Positions 12,504-25,300 are shown, numbered from the stretch's first letter. The stretch: 64,000 nucleotides of DNA from Hesseltinella vesiculosa (GCA_002104935.1 MCGT01000003.1:1178001-1242000); one strand, 5' to 3'. Program-made: numbers and translations. Notes: generated by a model not told the origin, from the letters alone.

Positions 12504-14190
12504 ATGCCACCCACGTTTACACACGTCGAACAGCTGCACAGAAATGAGCGTCTGCATTATTTCCTTGAAGAACAGATTGCGCTAGTGATGATGAATCCGG
12601 GTCATTATGACCATCTGCAACACCTTGCTTTTCCAGGTACAAGCAGGCCATCTGAACCTACCGCTCAACGCGCACCATCACCACCGCCTCCTCCTCCTGC
12701 GATACAACCTCCTTTGTTCACATCGCCGCCGGCTACTCTTGACGGATATCAGTGTCATTTGCAAGCCAGAATGGAGCAGAACCAGCAGTCATTCCGGCAC
12801 CAAAGCTCCAAGGGCACAGTCCTTTCGAAGCAAGTCGGCAACCTGCCTTCCGACCCTTCCGCAGACCATCAGAAAAACAGGTGTCGTTCATCCCAATCTA
12901 AGACTCATGTCAAGCAACCCGGTCCATATCCGCCTGGTTTGCGACTGGTTCATGTACAAAGGAACAAAATAATAAGCACTTACTGCGGCTCATTCCACGG
13001 CGGGGTTTTTTCTCATTTCTAGGAATTCAAACCACCCAACATCCATGTAAATACCATCACAATGCAAAGGTCAAAGGTACGGTATCAAAAGAAAGTGAAA
13101 GCCATGACATCACTCACTCCTTTCTGTAGGGCAGAAAAAGGCAAAACTTGGGCTTTTTCAATAAGAGCAAGACTTCCAGCTCAGACACAACAAGCTTGTG
13201 CTCCTCTGGTAATGATCTATTCTTTTTTTTTTTTTTCCCAATAGCAGGAGACAAAATCGAGTGACCCATCCTTATTCTCTTTAAAAAGGCAATCTCAGCA
13301 TGGTAGGGGCTAGTAGGGCAAAGCGAGCATCTCGTTCAAGTCACCTGACTGTGATTTCGGAGGCACCAGACTCAGCTCTGCAGCATCATTGTCCAGCCGC
13401 TGATCAACCTCCAATGCCCTACCTGGTCGATGATGCCTTCCGTCATCCATTCCCAACTTATACTGACTACTGCGCTGGCTCGAACATGGCACCTTACTCG
13501 TCTTCTCGTCCAGCTACGCATGCGGCGTCTTTCTTTGGAAACTTTCGCGTCCCTGGCAACCAGCCGTCGCCACTTGCTCAGCAGCCACCCTCCTGCCAGA
13601 TCCCTTTTCACCACCCGTTTATGACGGACCCATCGGTGTCCGACCATCCTGTCCCTTACCAGCGTCTCTATCCCAAAGTACACCAAGCTAGCGGCAATGG
13701 AAATGGCCAAACGAACGCGACCCCTGTCATGACAGCAAATGCCCATCCTTTTTCATACCAACTGCAAGGGGTCTCATCTGTACCGCTGGCCCATTTACCG
13801 CCAACGCCCATTACACCCATCGTCGATCAGCAAGACCCGTACACTCGACCATTTAAGCCTTTGTCTTCCTACCTACCTGATGCCGTGGAAACCAGAGTGT
13901 CCATGCGTGATTTGCATCGTCATTTACCACTTCTCTCACCTTCACCTCAGCCATCTACTCGCCGTTCTGTCGTTCAGCCGTTTGCAGAAGTTTGTCGACC
14001 ACCTCTGCTGACCCCTCGCCCACCCGAGCATGCTGCCCAGCAGGGCCCAATTCACTCTAGCGGAGCAATGAAATCAAAGTACATGTCGGAGAAGCGCTCG
14101 CTTAACCAAATACCCGTGTCTGCCCATACCAACGTACCCTTTGGCGTCGGCCTCAGCCCAATCAACGCATGGCCTCATCGTTTCCATTGA
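12504..14190 (+). CDS. Low-complexity protein, multi-exon, 5' structure uncertain
   Basis: The last exon (13289-14190) is clear: about 300 residues rich in Pro, Ser, His and Gln, ending at 14190. My best model joins it to 12504-12636, 12753-12880, 13023-13046 and 13130-13208, all in phase, with GT-AG introns at 12637-12752, 12881-13022, 13047-13129 and 13209-13288. An alternative keeps 12637-12752 as coding, since that frame is open and Pro-rich, but then it cannot be joined in phase to the later exons by any donor I found. The N-terminal 44 residues look helical (VEQLHRNERLHYFLEEQIA). A basic Ser-rich patch precedes the Pro/His-rich part. No family is recognised. Confidence is high that a gene is here and low for the exact first exons. 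Confidence 0.5.
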
Positions 14191-14369
14191 CCACTTGTTC
14201 CTTTATGAAATAAATTTAACCGGCAAGACTGCGGTGTCCTCATTCCCAATCTGATCCTCTCGTCAGAAGATGAACTCGCGTATTATTTTATGGGGATGCT
14301 GATAGAAAAGAAAAGAAAAGCAAAAGGAGGGAATCTTAATGGGCTGGTCGTGGTGGGCAAAAAGGAGGA

Positions 14370-16465
14370 TCAGATGCGTTTTCGTTTGGAGGTTGTTTCG
14401 GGCGTGGGGGAACCAACTTCTGCCATGTTGTGCTGCCGCTTCATGTCTTCAAAGGCCCACTTCTCTGCCTACCAAGGGTGAGAAATGAACAAGGAGTGAG
14501 TCCACACCCTAACCACTTTGTATCTGCCAAGCCCTCCTTCTTCTTGTACTCTACCTGCAGTTTGGTTCGCTCGTCTCCCAACTTTAATGCAGCCTCGGTG
14601 ATCTTCTCCTGCTGCTTCTTTGCATTCAGCTGCAGAAGGTCAAATTTCGAGGTGACTTCGGGGTCGATATCATATTCACCCCATTCGTCGTCACTACAGG
14701 AAAAAATAAAATAAAATAAATTCAGAATTGGTACTTGACCGGCGTAACAATGCGATGATTCGCTTTTTTTCGAGAGAGAAGGGTGAAAGTCAGTATTACC
14801 TGGATGGTTCAACGGGAGGAGGAGCAATGGCGTCGAAGAATCCACCATGGCTGAAACGAAGATACACCTCTTCACGCGCATTGAAATCTTCCTCGACTTT
14901 TTCTGAAAAAAAAAAAAAAATGAGGCCCAAGCGACATTTCCTATCTGTCATGTATTTTACCGATCTCTTGCTCCAGCTCGACCACCTGGGCTTGCCATTG
15001 TTCCAGAAGCTGATCCTTTTCCAGCATGTCTTGCTCAGTGTACCATTTGGTGTCGACGACTTGACGTTGCCATTCTTCTTGCAGCCTGTCCAGCAGGGCG
15101 TTGACTTGCTCTACCAAATCATTTCCGTCCACTGACAATTGGAATTTTTCAATCGTATGCAGCATTTCCTTCTTGGACTGTCATAAAAATAGTTGCATGG
15201 GTGAGATTTGGAGCTATCCTATTGCGCTTGCTCACACTTCTTTCTTACTTCGATGGTACCGAATCGATCTTCATAGGATTGCCACTGGCTTTCCAAGAGC
15301 CGGCGCATAGACCCGTAGACTTTGATCAAGCTATGGCTTAGCTGTTCGTTGTCTTTTCTTGCTGTGCGCTCTCTATCCACGGCCTTTTGCATCGCATCCT
15401 TTGTAAATGAATGGGCCTACATGAGCAAAGAAAAGACCGGTTGTGGTGAGCGTTTCCTGCATTTTCAAATCAAGCGTCATTTACATCTTGCTCGGCCGAG
15501 GTGGCTGGGGCAAGATCTAATTCGGCCAAAGGGGATTCATGCTGAATGTCGATGGAGACGACATTGGTTTGCAGCTTGTCTTTCATCAATTTTGCCAAGC
15601 GATCCCGTGTCTTTGCATGGTCCAGATTTTGTCGTCGAGTTTCATGCTACACAAAAAAAAAAAAAAAAAGAAAGGTTACGCGCTTTTGCGTGGTTTGATT
15701 TGACATGGACTTGCAGCATATTGTGTTTTCATGTATTGCATGTTATTCTTTGCTTTGGCCAATTCATCCTTGACATGGCGATGGAGATCGTCTTTGGATT
15801 TCATTTGCTCCTTCAGGGACCTGGTAGGATTGGTCAGAAATCGCTTGCCTCAATGTGGCTGTACCCATCTTTCCCCGGTCCTTACTGCATTTTGATTTTT
15901 GACTCGGCCAATTCCTGCTGACAGCTCTCTAAATCTTTGATGTATCGGTCCTAGAAGAGTACAAACAATCAGCTTCAGTCCGTGATCCTTTCTTTTGCTG
16001 AGGATTTACCAACTGGCTCTGTGTCTGATCCTGTTCTTGCTGTAGAGAGACAATGGTTTCCTGGAACTCTCGACGTTCATCCTCGGATTTCTATTGGAAG
16101 GAGAGGTTATAGGTTGACAAATGTGAAGGCCAATGTGTTCGTTATTATTATTATATTATTATTTACCTTTATGTCTTGGAGCATCAGCTGCATGCAATTA
16201 ATGATTTGGAGTGTATCACGGTTGTCTTTTGAATCAAAAATAAGAGGTACAGGGTATCCATAGGCAGTCAGTTGTAGGTTAACGTAGTTGGCTTTGGTGA
16301 GAATATATTGTTTTGAAACAGGCGTATCGTTATGGGCAGAGCTGTTGGCGATGGGCACAGTGGTGAATGTGGGCAATTGAACCGTGCTAAATGAAAGATA
16401 AGGCACGTTAGCTACATGTACAAAAAGTATCAGGTCACTTGCTTGAAAGGTAGTTGAGGATCCAT
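14370..16465 (-). CDS. Coiled-coil protein of the ADIP/Msd1/SSX2IP type
   Basis: Eleven exons: 16465-16443, 16386-16167, 16090-16010, 15950-15886, 15820-15715, 15646-15485, 15416-15249, 15177-14961, 14902-14800, 14693-14555, 14468-14370, giving 460 residues in phase throughout. Residues about 25-80 match the N-terminal ADIP domain (a helix followed by LQLTAYGYP, then INCMQLMLQDI). Long heptad-rich coiled coils fill about 85-330, and the tail is acidic, then ends in KRKRI. S. pombe Msd1 and vertebrate SSX2IP anchor microtubule minus ends at the spindle pole/centrosome. Two introns use GC donors in my model (intron 1, 16387-16442; intron 5, 15647-15714, both GCAAGT). For intron 1 a GT alternative exists if translation begins upstream at about 16549. 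Confidence 0.65.
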
Positions 16466-18905
16466 GGCGGCTGGTCGTACTCGTTTTGAAGGTGACAATG
16501 GCACTTCGAAAGAGCTTGAAAGATCGCAATCGCAAATGAAGATGAGGACATGTTTTTTACATCGCTAAAAGGACAATGTCTTTACCTTTCTGAAGAAGAG
16601 TCCATGACGTCAAATATTCCATCCGATTCCATCGCAAGTGAGGCAAAAAAAAAAAAAAAAAGAATAAAGGAAAAAGAAATAAAGAAAAAAGGACAGGCCG
16701 TGTCTGCGCCCGTCATGCCTTTTTTTCTCGTCTCCTCTCTTTTTTTTTTACAGTCATCGTTGCTGTTTTCAGCCGGCCCTAGCATGATTTGTGAATATTG
16801 TTCCCGATGCCCAGGGCGCAATAGCGGTTTTCACGCATTTAGCGGCTTCAGGAAACACCGAATCCATTCAGGGCCAATGCCAGAAGTGACAAAACCAATG
16901 GTAAGTTTTTGTTTGACGCTTGACACGTTCTCATTTAATTATTTATTTTTCCATAGGCTTTAAGCAAATACCCATGCTGACAACTGCCTAGAGCTTCATC
17001 GATTACGAGCGGAACTGAGGCTAATTCCACCTTCTCCATGGCGACTCCTGATGACACCGACGCAATCGCGATCGTCGATGGCACTCCCGATTCGAAGCGA
17101 GTCAATCCGATCAAGATATTGAAATGAGCGAGCGGGTGGACTCCCTAGACAGTTGCCGAGACCTCACGGGTGAACTATTCGCATTCTCCTCGCGCCTTGA
17201 TGCCGATCCTGTGGATGTTCACCAACCTGGCCACTCGGAAATCCTAGGTGACCTCTCTCTTGTACAACATTCACCCGAAAAGCAGACCTTATTTGTAATC
17301 AGGTGGCTATTAACAGCCATAAGCTGACTCAGGGATGCTGCAAGCCATTCTTCGCGGCGGGCCATATTAGGATATCTGCCATTGAAATCGATACCACATC
17401 TTGGAGACTGCCCTCACGCTGACCAACGATCGCCAGTGTACCCGCCTTTATCCGTTTGATACCTTGATCCACTATCGCACAACAAAGTTCCAACAGCCTT
17501 CCACACAAGTGACCCGCGGTCTAAATCCTACACTATCTTCACCCTGTGTGAATCCTCCTGGTATGGCGACGATATTTGTCCATTCGCGCTCGCTTGCTCC
17601 CAGGCCATCCGCGATCTGGCTCTGCATGCAGCCCTGCAGAAGCTCCGGATAGCTGATGTCACTAGTCAATGTCCGCCTGGCAATCCTCTTCTCTACGACA
17701 GACAGTATTGGACCTATTCGCTGGACTCTATACCATCGATGAATGCAATAACCATGGGCTGAACCGGCTCTTGGATTCCTTGGCTACCGGAATCCTTCCA
17801 AGCATCGTTATTGCCATTCGTTACTATATGGACCTTTGCCTTCAGTCATTCCTCCATGATCGATCACCTCTCTACAGCCTTCCTGTGTGGCATACTATTG
17901 AATAAAAAAGACACACGAGCAAACCGGTACAAGATAGAGCCACGGTTGCACGGTTGCCCTTTTTTTTTTTTTTTCTCACGTTGAAATGTTGGGCTTGGCG
18001 GTAATTTTTTTGATTTTTGACTTCGTCTTGGACTGTTTCATTTCTGAACGCTGAATTTTAATAAAACCCAACGTCTTCCCTGGCAATTCTTATCGTGAAG
18101 GGCTCTGTTATCTGTACACTCCCATTAGAGTATATACGGCGCTTGCTGAGTTTCCATATCCAGGAAACGGCAGAAACTCTTTCTGTCATCTTAACGCGTC
18201 AGCGTCTTTCACTCTCGTTGGCGCATAAGCGTAGATACAGACCCACCTTTTCAAAAAAAAAAAAAAAAAAAAAAAAAAAGTTGAATGATCAGCCCGAACA
18301 CAAGAACCAGGAGCCTGCTTGAAACACAGCCATTATTCAGTTTTGTACCTTGCGTTGTGTCTGACCTTGGACCGACATGGCAAACCGTGACTTATCCATG
18401 GTCTCTTCATTTGGGACGTGTTCCCAAATGTCTTAGTGAGGGGCTACCATTTTGAGTGAATTACCTTGGATGTGACAATTCACACTGCGACATTTATTTT
18501 GCGGGAAAAATGAGTCTTTTTTTTTTTTGGTTACCCTGATGGTTTTGGAGACAATCCCAACATGACAAGAAGTTTCTGTTTTTGGAGGAGAGTTGCATAA
18601 TATAGAAAAAATAACGCACATGACAAATGTTTGGCCACGCAGAAGAAAAACTGTGAGCCAGGCTCCTTCCCCCCTTTTTTTTCGTTCAACAAAAAAGTCA
18701 GGACCAATGGCAAAATTCGTTGTTAGGTTACACACCGCCTTTGGCATCGAGTCCCTTCTGAGGCAATTTTTTTTTATTCTCTCTCTCCACACTGGGGCCT
18801 TTGTCATAAATACCACGCCAAATTTGCCAGAAAATTCCTCTTCTTCTTCTTCTTTCCATTTTTTCAACGTCTCCTTCTTCTATTTTTTTATTTTTCATCG
18901 AAAGA
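16466..18905. other. Unresolved 2.4-kb region, possible decayed gene
   Basis: Several short plus-strand frames with reasonable codon composition cannot be joined into one model. One at about 16744-16902 is Cys/His-rich, starting MICEYCSRC and ending in FRKHRIHSG, loosely like a C2H2 finger. Another, from 17124, reads as an acidic Leu-containing stretch and is followed by possible splice sites (17296-17333), after which every phase hits a stop. Stops interrupt all phases in 17340-17650. 17930-18905 is AT-rich promoter-like sequence upstream of the bHLH gene with poly-A/T runs. This is either a degraded gene or an intron-rich gene that I could not parse. Confidence 0.4.
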
Positions 18906-19559
18906 ATGGGCGATCAACGTAAAATGAGCATATCCGAGCGAAGAGCCACCTACCCACTGCAAGAGCGACTAAAAATATATGGCCCCGAGACGATGGCCCA
19001 ACGGTTCAACGATCAGGGCAAACATACGGGCAAATTTGTAGTGAACGGGGTCAACATCCTCAATAAGAACAGCCTTGACAGTGATACCATGATGCATCGC
19101 ATCAAGCAACGGCGAGAAACCCATAACCGCGTCGAACGACGTCGTCGTGATAAACTCGTAATTCTAAAAAAGGCAATGACCCCAGCCATGCTTACAAACC
19201 TTTGCGCTCTTTTTTTTTTCTCTGGATAGAATGGCCTTGTGCATGAGTTGGCCCAAGCGTTGCCGGTCAGCATGGAGGCTGAGAAACATCATCGCGCAAA
19301 GATCCTGCGGCTGGCTATCGACTATATCCATATCATCGAGCAAGAAAATCACCAAATGAAGGACAAATTGGGCTATCCCAATGAACCTTCCCAGCAACTT
19401 ATTGCCCACATGGAGTCGCTCTCAGGTTCTTCACGCTCCCCCTCCACCAGCCCCATCCTCGATCATACCTCGCCTGCTTCTTTATCACCACAATCCTCTT
19501 CTGGAAACAACAATGCCAGGCAACCTCCGCTATTTGACACGTTCTGCTTCAATGTCTGA
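18906..19559 (+). CDS. bHLH transcription factor (E-box type)
   Basis: Two exons (18906-19157 and 19230-19559) give 193 residues. The intron lies inside the helix-loop-helix domain; removing it restores a continuous motif. The basic region HNRVERRRR (73-81) has His73, Glu77 and Arg81, the trio that reads CACGTG E-boxes in the Myc/Max/USF/Cbf1 class. Helix 1 is LVHELAQALP, the loop has MEAEKHHRAKILR, and helix 2 runs AIDYIHIIEQEN; it is extended by a short Leu/Met-rich coil for dimerisation. The C-terminal 60 residues are Ser/Pro-rich. The N-terminus has a conserved-looking basic segment of unknown role. It is a nuclear regulator; its targets are unknown. Confidence 0.92.
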
Positions 19560-19779
19560 AAGTCTCTTCACAAAAAAAGAACGATTCCCATCTCCACCCT
19601 ATTCTTTTTTCTCCCTCAGGCTCCAATATCGCATAAATAAACAAAACAAAGCTTCTATTCATGTGTCTTTGACAAGTGATAATCATGCTAAAAAAAAAAT
19701 GCAACTCAAAGAGAGAAAAGTGAGAGAGAGGGGAGGGGGTATTCTTCTATGCAGAGGGAACAATGTTGGGTGAAAATGC

Positions 19780-20839
19780 TTATTCTAATTCTAAATCATT
19801 GCGCTTTAAAAATATGCCACGTTGAGGATCGGTAGAAAAGTAGCGTTTGCCTCGGATGCAGCCATCACTATTGCCCACTGGCAGGAAAAAAAAAAAAAAA
19901 AAAGTTGGGATCAGCCACAAATGCCGCAGCACCGCCGATTTTCTTACCTCGATGATCAAGCTCCACGCCGACCCATTCGCCAATTTCAGATTCGACAGGA
20001 CCAATGTAACGGACGGTGCCGATGGTGGGCAAGGGCCGTTTGAATAGATTGACACGAGAACCGACCACCATTTCGTTTTCAGGCTCGCTGTCCGAGGCAT
20101 TGTCTGAGCCAGTCAGGAGAGACCAACGCCGGTGCCGCTGGTGTCGTTTGGATTGGGCGTTTTTACGGTCAGGTGACTGCAATCGCTGGCGGTGGCGTCG
20201 TTCGTCGACTTCGGACGACCGGGAACGGCGCATGGGACCAGGGCGAGGGTAAGCAGGAGCGGCTGGGGAACGGGAGCGAGGAGGGGTGACAGGCAGCTCA
20301 AATGTCAGGCGGGAAGGTCGTGGAGGCGGGGTGTCCTTGACCTCCATCTGGGCATCGGAGCGTTCTTGGGTTTCCATGGACAGCAAAGCACTCAGGTCGT
20401 TGGGGTCCAGGGAATCGAGTTTGGGAGGTGGAGTGGTGACAATGGTAGGTAGGTCAGTGCTGACAGCGTCTGGATCCACGGTGCGCCTAGCAGGTTGTGA
20501 GTAGGCTCTCTTGGCCAGGGATGGCCGTGGCTCGGTGGCGGAGGCAGTGGAGGTGGTACAGACCGTCTTCTTTTTCTCGTTTTGGGCAGACAGCTCGGAT
20601 GATTCTAATTGTTGTTGTTGATGGTGCATGAGGGTTGATTCAGCTTCTTTGGAAATGGACATGCGACGTAGGGTATGGATGGGTTTGGTGAGCACATCGT
20701 CTCGATCTTGGTGATCATGATCTTGACCACTGTCGCTACTTCGTCTGGAGAATGTGTTGTGGATGTTACTGGTGCTCAAGGTTTTCCGTAGACCCAAGCG
20801 AATTCCTTTTCCTTTCTTTTTAAGGCCAAATAAATGCAT
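19780..20839 (-). CDS. CAP-Gly domain protein
   Basis: Two exons (20839-19948 and 19877-19780) give 329 residues. The intron, 70 nt, splits the CAP-Gly domain. The N-terminus is basic (LFGLKKKGKGIRLGLRK). A long Ser/Pro/Arg-rich disordered region follows, and the CAP-Gly domain takes up the last ~70 residues: GTVRYIGPVE, GEWVGVEL, then GNSDGCIRGKRYF and RGIFLKRNDLELE. CAP-Gly domains bind the C-terminal EEY/F tail of alpha-tubulin or EB1. The usual GKNDG motif is here GNSDG, so the lysine is missing and tubulin affinity may differ. With one CAP-Gly, no coiled coil and a C-terminal position it is not CLIP-170 or dynactin p150. It is transcribed divergently from the SNARE gene at 21041. Confidence 0.85.
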
Positions 20840-21040
20840 GGAGTGAAGAGAAGGGGATATAAAAAAGGTGAAAAAAAAAAAAGACAAAGAAAAAAGAAAA
20901 AAAAATGCCACGCTTTTTTTTTTCAACTCAATTTTTTTCAAAGCCGACAAGGTTTCATTCTTGGTTGAACCCCTTCCTCGTTTTGCTAATTCTTGCCGTT
21001 GTTGGGATTTATCCAAAAACGAACAAAAATAAGTATACCA
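20840..21040. promoter_or_regulatory. Bidirectional promoter region (CAP-Gly / UFE1)
   Basis: 201 bp between divergent start codons, AT-rich with poly-A/T runs. Inferred from layout only. Confidence 0.45.
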
Positions 21041-22228
21041 ATGCCTGATATCACAGGGCAGTTCCATGCCATCATTCAAGCCAATCCTCCTCCCCCCACC
21101 GCCAAGAATCCCATCCCTCAGCGACCATTACGAGAAAAAGGCGACTATGATGTGTTCACCAAAGAAGCCTATCGTATTTATTTCCACATTGATAGCTTGG
21201 CTCGATTCCTAAAAGCCATTCGACGAGTATATATCCAAGACCGCGCTGCTAACGACAAGACACCAGCACCCGAGCCTCAGCCATCACGACCCAAGCGCAA
21301 GAAGCGACTGAATCAACAACCAGATGATGACCAGGACGACCTGCATTCGCTGTTTGCTCAATTTCCACAGCATCTTACCCATCTCAATGACCAGGAACGG
21401 GATAACATTGACTTCCAAGCCAAGCTGCTGATCCGCCGGTGCATGGATCGGGTCAAGGACATGGAAGAGGCCGAACGGATACGATGTGATCAAGTCCAGC
21501 GCCAGAAACAAGGCTGGAAACGATTGCTAGCCTCCCCCTTTGATACCACAGAAGACACACTGGCCATGCACCGCTCCAATATGATTTGGTCACTCAACAA
21601 GTGTTTGATGGACGTGTCCAAGCTACAAAAAGATCAGCAGCAAACCCGCCTGGAACGTATCTTGGCCAAGTCGCAGAATCACCTTTTCAGCAACACGTCA
21701 GCCGCCTCATCCACCCTGCTCCAACCCCAGCAGCCCCAACCGGCCAAGCCGGGTAGCCACTCCTCCACCAGCCTCACAGGCCTGTCTCCCCTTGCTTTTA
21801 TGCAACGCACGGTGTCGCAGCCCACCACGCCATCGCCTCCCCCAGCCGTGCACGACGACACGCCTGCCGACGACGAGGACGACGATGAGCTGCTGAGGGA
21901 CCTATCGGCTGAGCAGCTGCAAGTGCTGGAAAAAGAAAACGAATCCATGTTGGAAGAAATGAACAGCACGCTGAATGAGGTGCATCAGGCCGAGAAAGCC
22001 CTTGTTGAAATCTCCACGTTACAAACCCAACTGGCCAATCATCTTGCTGCCCAGACGATCCAAACGGACCAGCTCTATGGCGACTCGCTGGCCACCAATG
22101 AGCGAATGGAACAAGGCAATGTCCAGCTCCTCCAGGCGAAGGAAAGAAACAAAGGCACTCGCAAGTTTATGGTCATCTTTCTGTTTGGAGCAAGCTTGGT
22201 CCTTTTGTTTTTAGATTGGTACTCTTGA
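21041..22228 (+). CDS. UFE1: Ufe1/syntaxin-18-type Qa-SNARE of the ER
   Basis: A single exon of 395 residues. The N-terminal domain (residues ~1-150) contains the syntaxin-18 signature around DVFTKEAYRIYFHI, with helices typical of the Sly1/Dsl1-binding region. A Pro/Ser linker and an Asp/Glu stretch precede the SNARE motif at about 300-365 (VHQAEKALVEISTLQTQLAN). The Qa zero-layer glutamine lies within the following LAAQTIQTDQL. The last 20 residues are a tail-anchor segment ending LLFLDWYS, close to the LLFLDWY ending known for syntaxin 18. The protein drives fusion of COPI vesicles returning from Golgi to ER. The ATG at 21041 is chosen; an upstream frame from 20993 would add unlikely residues. 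Confidence 0.93.
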   Translation: MPDITGQFHAIIQANPPPPTAKNPIPQRPLREKGDYDVFTKEAYRIYFHIDSLARFLKAIRRVYIQDRAANDKTPAPEPQPSRPKRKKRLNQQPDDDQDDLHSLFAQFPQHLTHLNDQERDNIDFQAKLLIRRCMDRVKDMEEAERIRCDQVQRQKQGWKRLLASPFDTTEDTLAMHRSNMIWSLNKCLMDVSKLQKDQQQTRLERILAKSQNHLFSNTSAASSTLLQPQQPQPAKPGSHSSTSLTGLSPLAFMQRTVSQPTTPSPPPAVHDDTPADDEDDDELLRDLSAEQLQVLEKENESMLEEMNSTLNEVHQAEKALVEISTLQTQLANHLAAQTIQTDQLYGDSLATNERMEQGNVQLLQAKERNKGTRKFMVIFLFGASLVLLFLDWYS

Positions 22229-22389
22229 AAAAGCTCAATAAAGTTTTTTTTTTCCCTGTCGCAGTGCATCTGACCTACACAAAAAAGACCCTTTTTTTTT
22301 TTTTTTCTTTCCCACTTTGCTGTTTCTTCCCTTTTTTATAAGAATTTTTTTTTCCTTGTACTTTTGTATATGTGTCATTGCGCTCACGA

Positions 22390-25300
22390 ATGTCCAAGCA
22401 ACCTACGACTTCGACATGTGCGGCGGCATACGGAACATCCCATGGGGCATTCATGACAGGTTCTTCAGCAAACAAAGCACGCCGTGATTCAGCAGCCCCG
22501 TTAATTCACTCGCAACCGATTCCTTCTCCTTCTATCAGCACCACATCTTCGCCAACCCCATTGATCGATGGCCCTACTGCACGACGCCGGCGCAGACGAT
22601 CGTCCACTTCTCGCCATGGATTTGATGCCTTGACACCTGTCAACGATTCTGACGATGGCCAGTCGTCCAGTGAAGATGACGATGACGATGACGACCAATC
22701 TGATGATGACAAGACACTGCTTTTAACCCACGCCAATCCCACGTCTTCTCCTGAGCATATGTTTATTGATGTTGAAGGCGAATCTTGTCGATGGCTGCAG
22801 GCACTGTATTTGGAAGAAGAAGACGTCCATGTCAACATAAGAGGCTACCGCTTCCACCCTGTACGCCATCTCCTGTATCGACTAGGTGTACTGCTCACCT
22901 TTGGTGCCGTATGGCTACTTGGTCGTTGGATGCCTACATGGTGGATCCATTGGGTTGGTGATCCTGTGCCTCTCAAAGATGCCCATTGGCTTGTATTTGA
23001 GGCAAGTCCCACCCACCAAAAAAATGCCTCTGGTTTTTTTTTTTATATTTTTTTTTTTGCCCGCTGCTACCCCGCCCCCCGCCCCCCACACACACACTCG
23101 GCCTTTTCACTCATTCTTTTTATCGTTTTTCAACAGAACCAATACCAACAAGTGGAAATCCTGCGTCCATTGCGTGAATTTTATGGAGGCACTTTGGGTT
23201 CCGTTTTTTCGGCACAGCAGCTGAAAAGGGAAATGGCGCAGCCTCCTTATCGTTTGGAAGAACCCTTGTCCCACCTGATCCTTGTGGACTATCGCTATGT
23301 TCGCCTTGTCTATCACCCTCTGCTGGACAAGTTCTTGATGACTGGCTATTGGAAAGATGAACAATGGACATCTGTTAAACAGCTCAAGCTTGGCCTGGCC
23401 ACCGACAAGTATCTCCAGCGCCTCTCTGTTTTTGGCCCCAACTTGATCCATATCCACGAAAAGCCCATTTTGAAACTACTGACAGATGAAGCAAGCGGAA
23501 AAACAATCGAGAGCCTGGCTCATCTAACATCTTTTGTTTTAGGTCCTGAATCCCTTTTATGTATTTCAAATCGGCAGTATTATCTTGTGGAGTCTGGACA
23601 ATTATTACTATTATGCCTTTTGTATCTTCCTGATCAGCGCCTTTAGCATCATCCAGACTCTATTGGAAACCAAGCAGGTAAAAAAAAAAAAAAAGGATAT
23701 ATGCTTGACGCTGTCTGACTCGCCTGTTTCTTTTTAGACATTGAAACGGACACAAGACATGGCTCGCTTTGAATGTCCTGTACGCGCATTTCGCAATGGT
23801 AGCTGTAAGTGGAGAGAAATGTTAGTCACCCGTGTGGGCAGCAACAGCTTCAGTGATACTGATTTTTTTTTCAGGGCGCATGATAAGCTCGGTGGACCTG
23901 GTGCCTGGGGATCTGATGGATATCAACGAACTGGCACTGATGCCCTGTGATGCCATGCTAGTGTCAGGTGACTGTATCTTGAATGAGTCTATGCTTACGG
24001 GCGAATCGGTCCCGGTAGCCAAGTTCCCATTAACGGACCTGGTTCTACGTAAACTGAACCTGGGCGGACCTTCGCTGCCAGCCGAACAGGCCAAACACTT
24101 CCTCTTCAATGGCACCAAGATTGTGCGAGTCCGTGGCGACAACAACATCTCTGCAACGGCGGTCGTGATTCGCACAGGTTTCAACACTGCCAAGGGCGCC
24201 TTGGTCCGCAGCATGCTGTTCCCTAAACCCAATAACTTTCAATTTTACCGTGACTCCTTCCGATTTATTGGTGTTCTGTCCATCATTGGTAGGATGCCAT
24301 TTTCAAAGAGACCGGAGACCGACGGCCATTTTCTGACCTTTTTGCACTTTTGACGTTGAATAGCCATTCTTGGATTCCTGGTGTCGTCGATCAACTTTAT
24401 TCGACTGGGCATTGACGCGAAAACAATGGTACTGCGCGCCCTGGACCTGATTACAATTGTCGTCCCCCCAGCTCTACCAGCCACCATGTCGATTGGCACC
24501 AGCTTTGCCATCCATCGCTTGAAAAACATGGGTATCTTTTGCATCTCGCCTCCGCGAGTCAATATTGGCGGCAAGGTCGATTGCATGTGTTTTGACAAGA
24601 CTGGTACCCTGACCGAGGATGGCCTGGATATCCATGGGATTCAAACCGTGACCACCCACGCCGATGACCCCACCACCAAGGCATTTGCGCCGGAAATGAA
24701 GCGCCTACCCGATCAAATCGATCTGACTTCCCAGTCTTCTTCGGCCATGCCGACCTCGGCCAACAGCCTAGCCGATATGCTGCGTGCCATGACGACCTGT
24801 CACTCCCTCAAGATCGTCCATGGCGAACTGATGGGGGACCCTCTGGATCTCAAGATGTTTGAATTTACTGGCTGGGAATTGGAAGAAAGTGGCACAGTAT
24901 CGTCCAGTCAAGGTGTTCGCAAAGGTGCCAAGGTTGGCATTATGCCCACGGTGGTAAGGCCGCCCGGAGATGCCGCTCGCCAAGACAACTATCCTTTGAC
25001 CATGGTAAATCGAAAAAAAAAATACCATCCCATGCTGCAGGCGGGGTCTCATTATGGCTCATTTAGGGAACCCCTCATTCGTCGTCGGAGATCACCCCGA
25101 TAGAATTTGGTATCATTCATACATTTGAATTTGTCTCATCGTTGCGTCGAATGAGTGTGATTGTGCGTCAGCTGTCCAGCAAATCGATGGATGTGTTTGT
25201 CAAAGGTGCTCCTGAAGCCATGTTGGACATTTGCACACCGGAATCCAGTAAGATTTCATTTTATATTATTTTTGCATCGTGTGTATCGTGTCACCTGTCA

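Noticed and set aside
13300..13370. ATG at 13300 as an independent gene start
   Set aside because: The frame continues upstream through an AG acceptor at 13288 in phase with a Ser-rich exon, so it is more likely internal.
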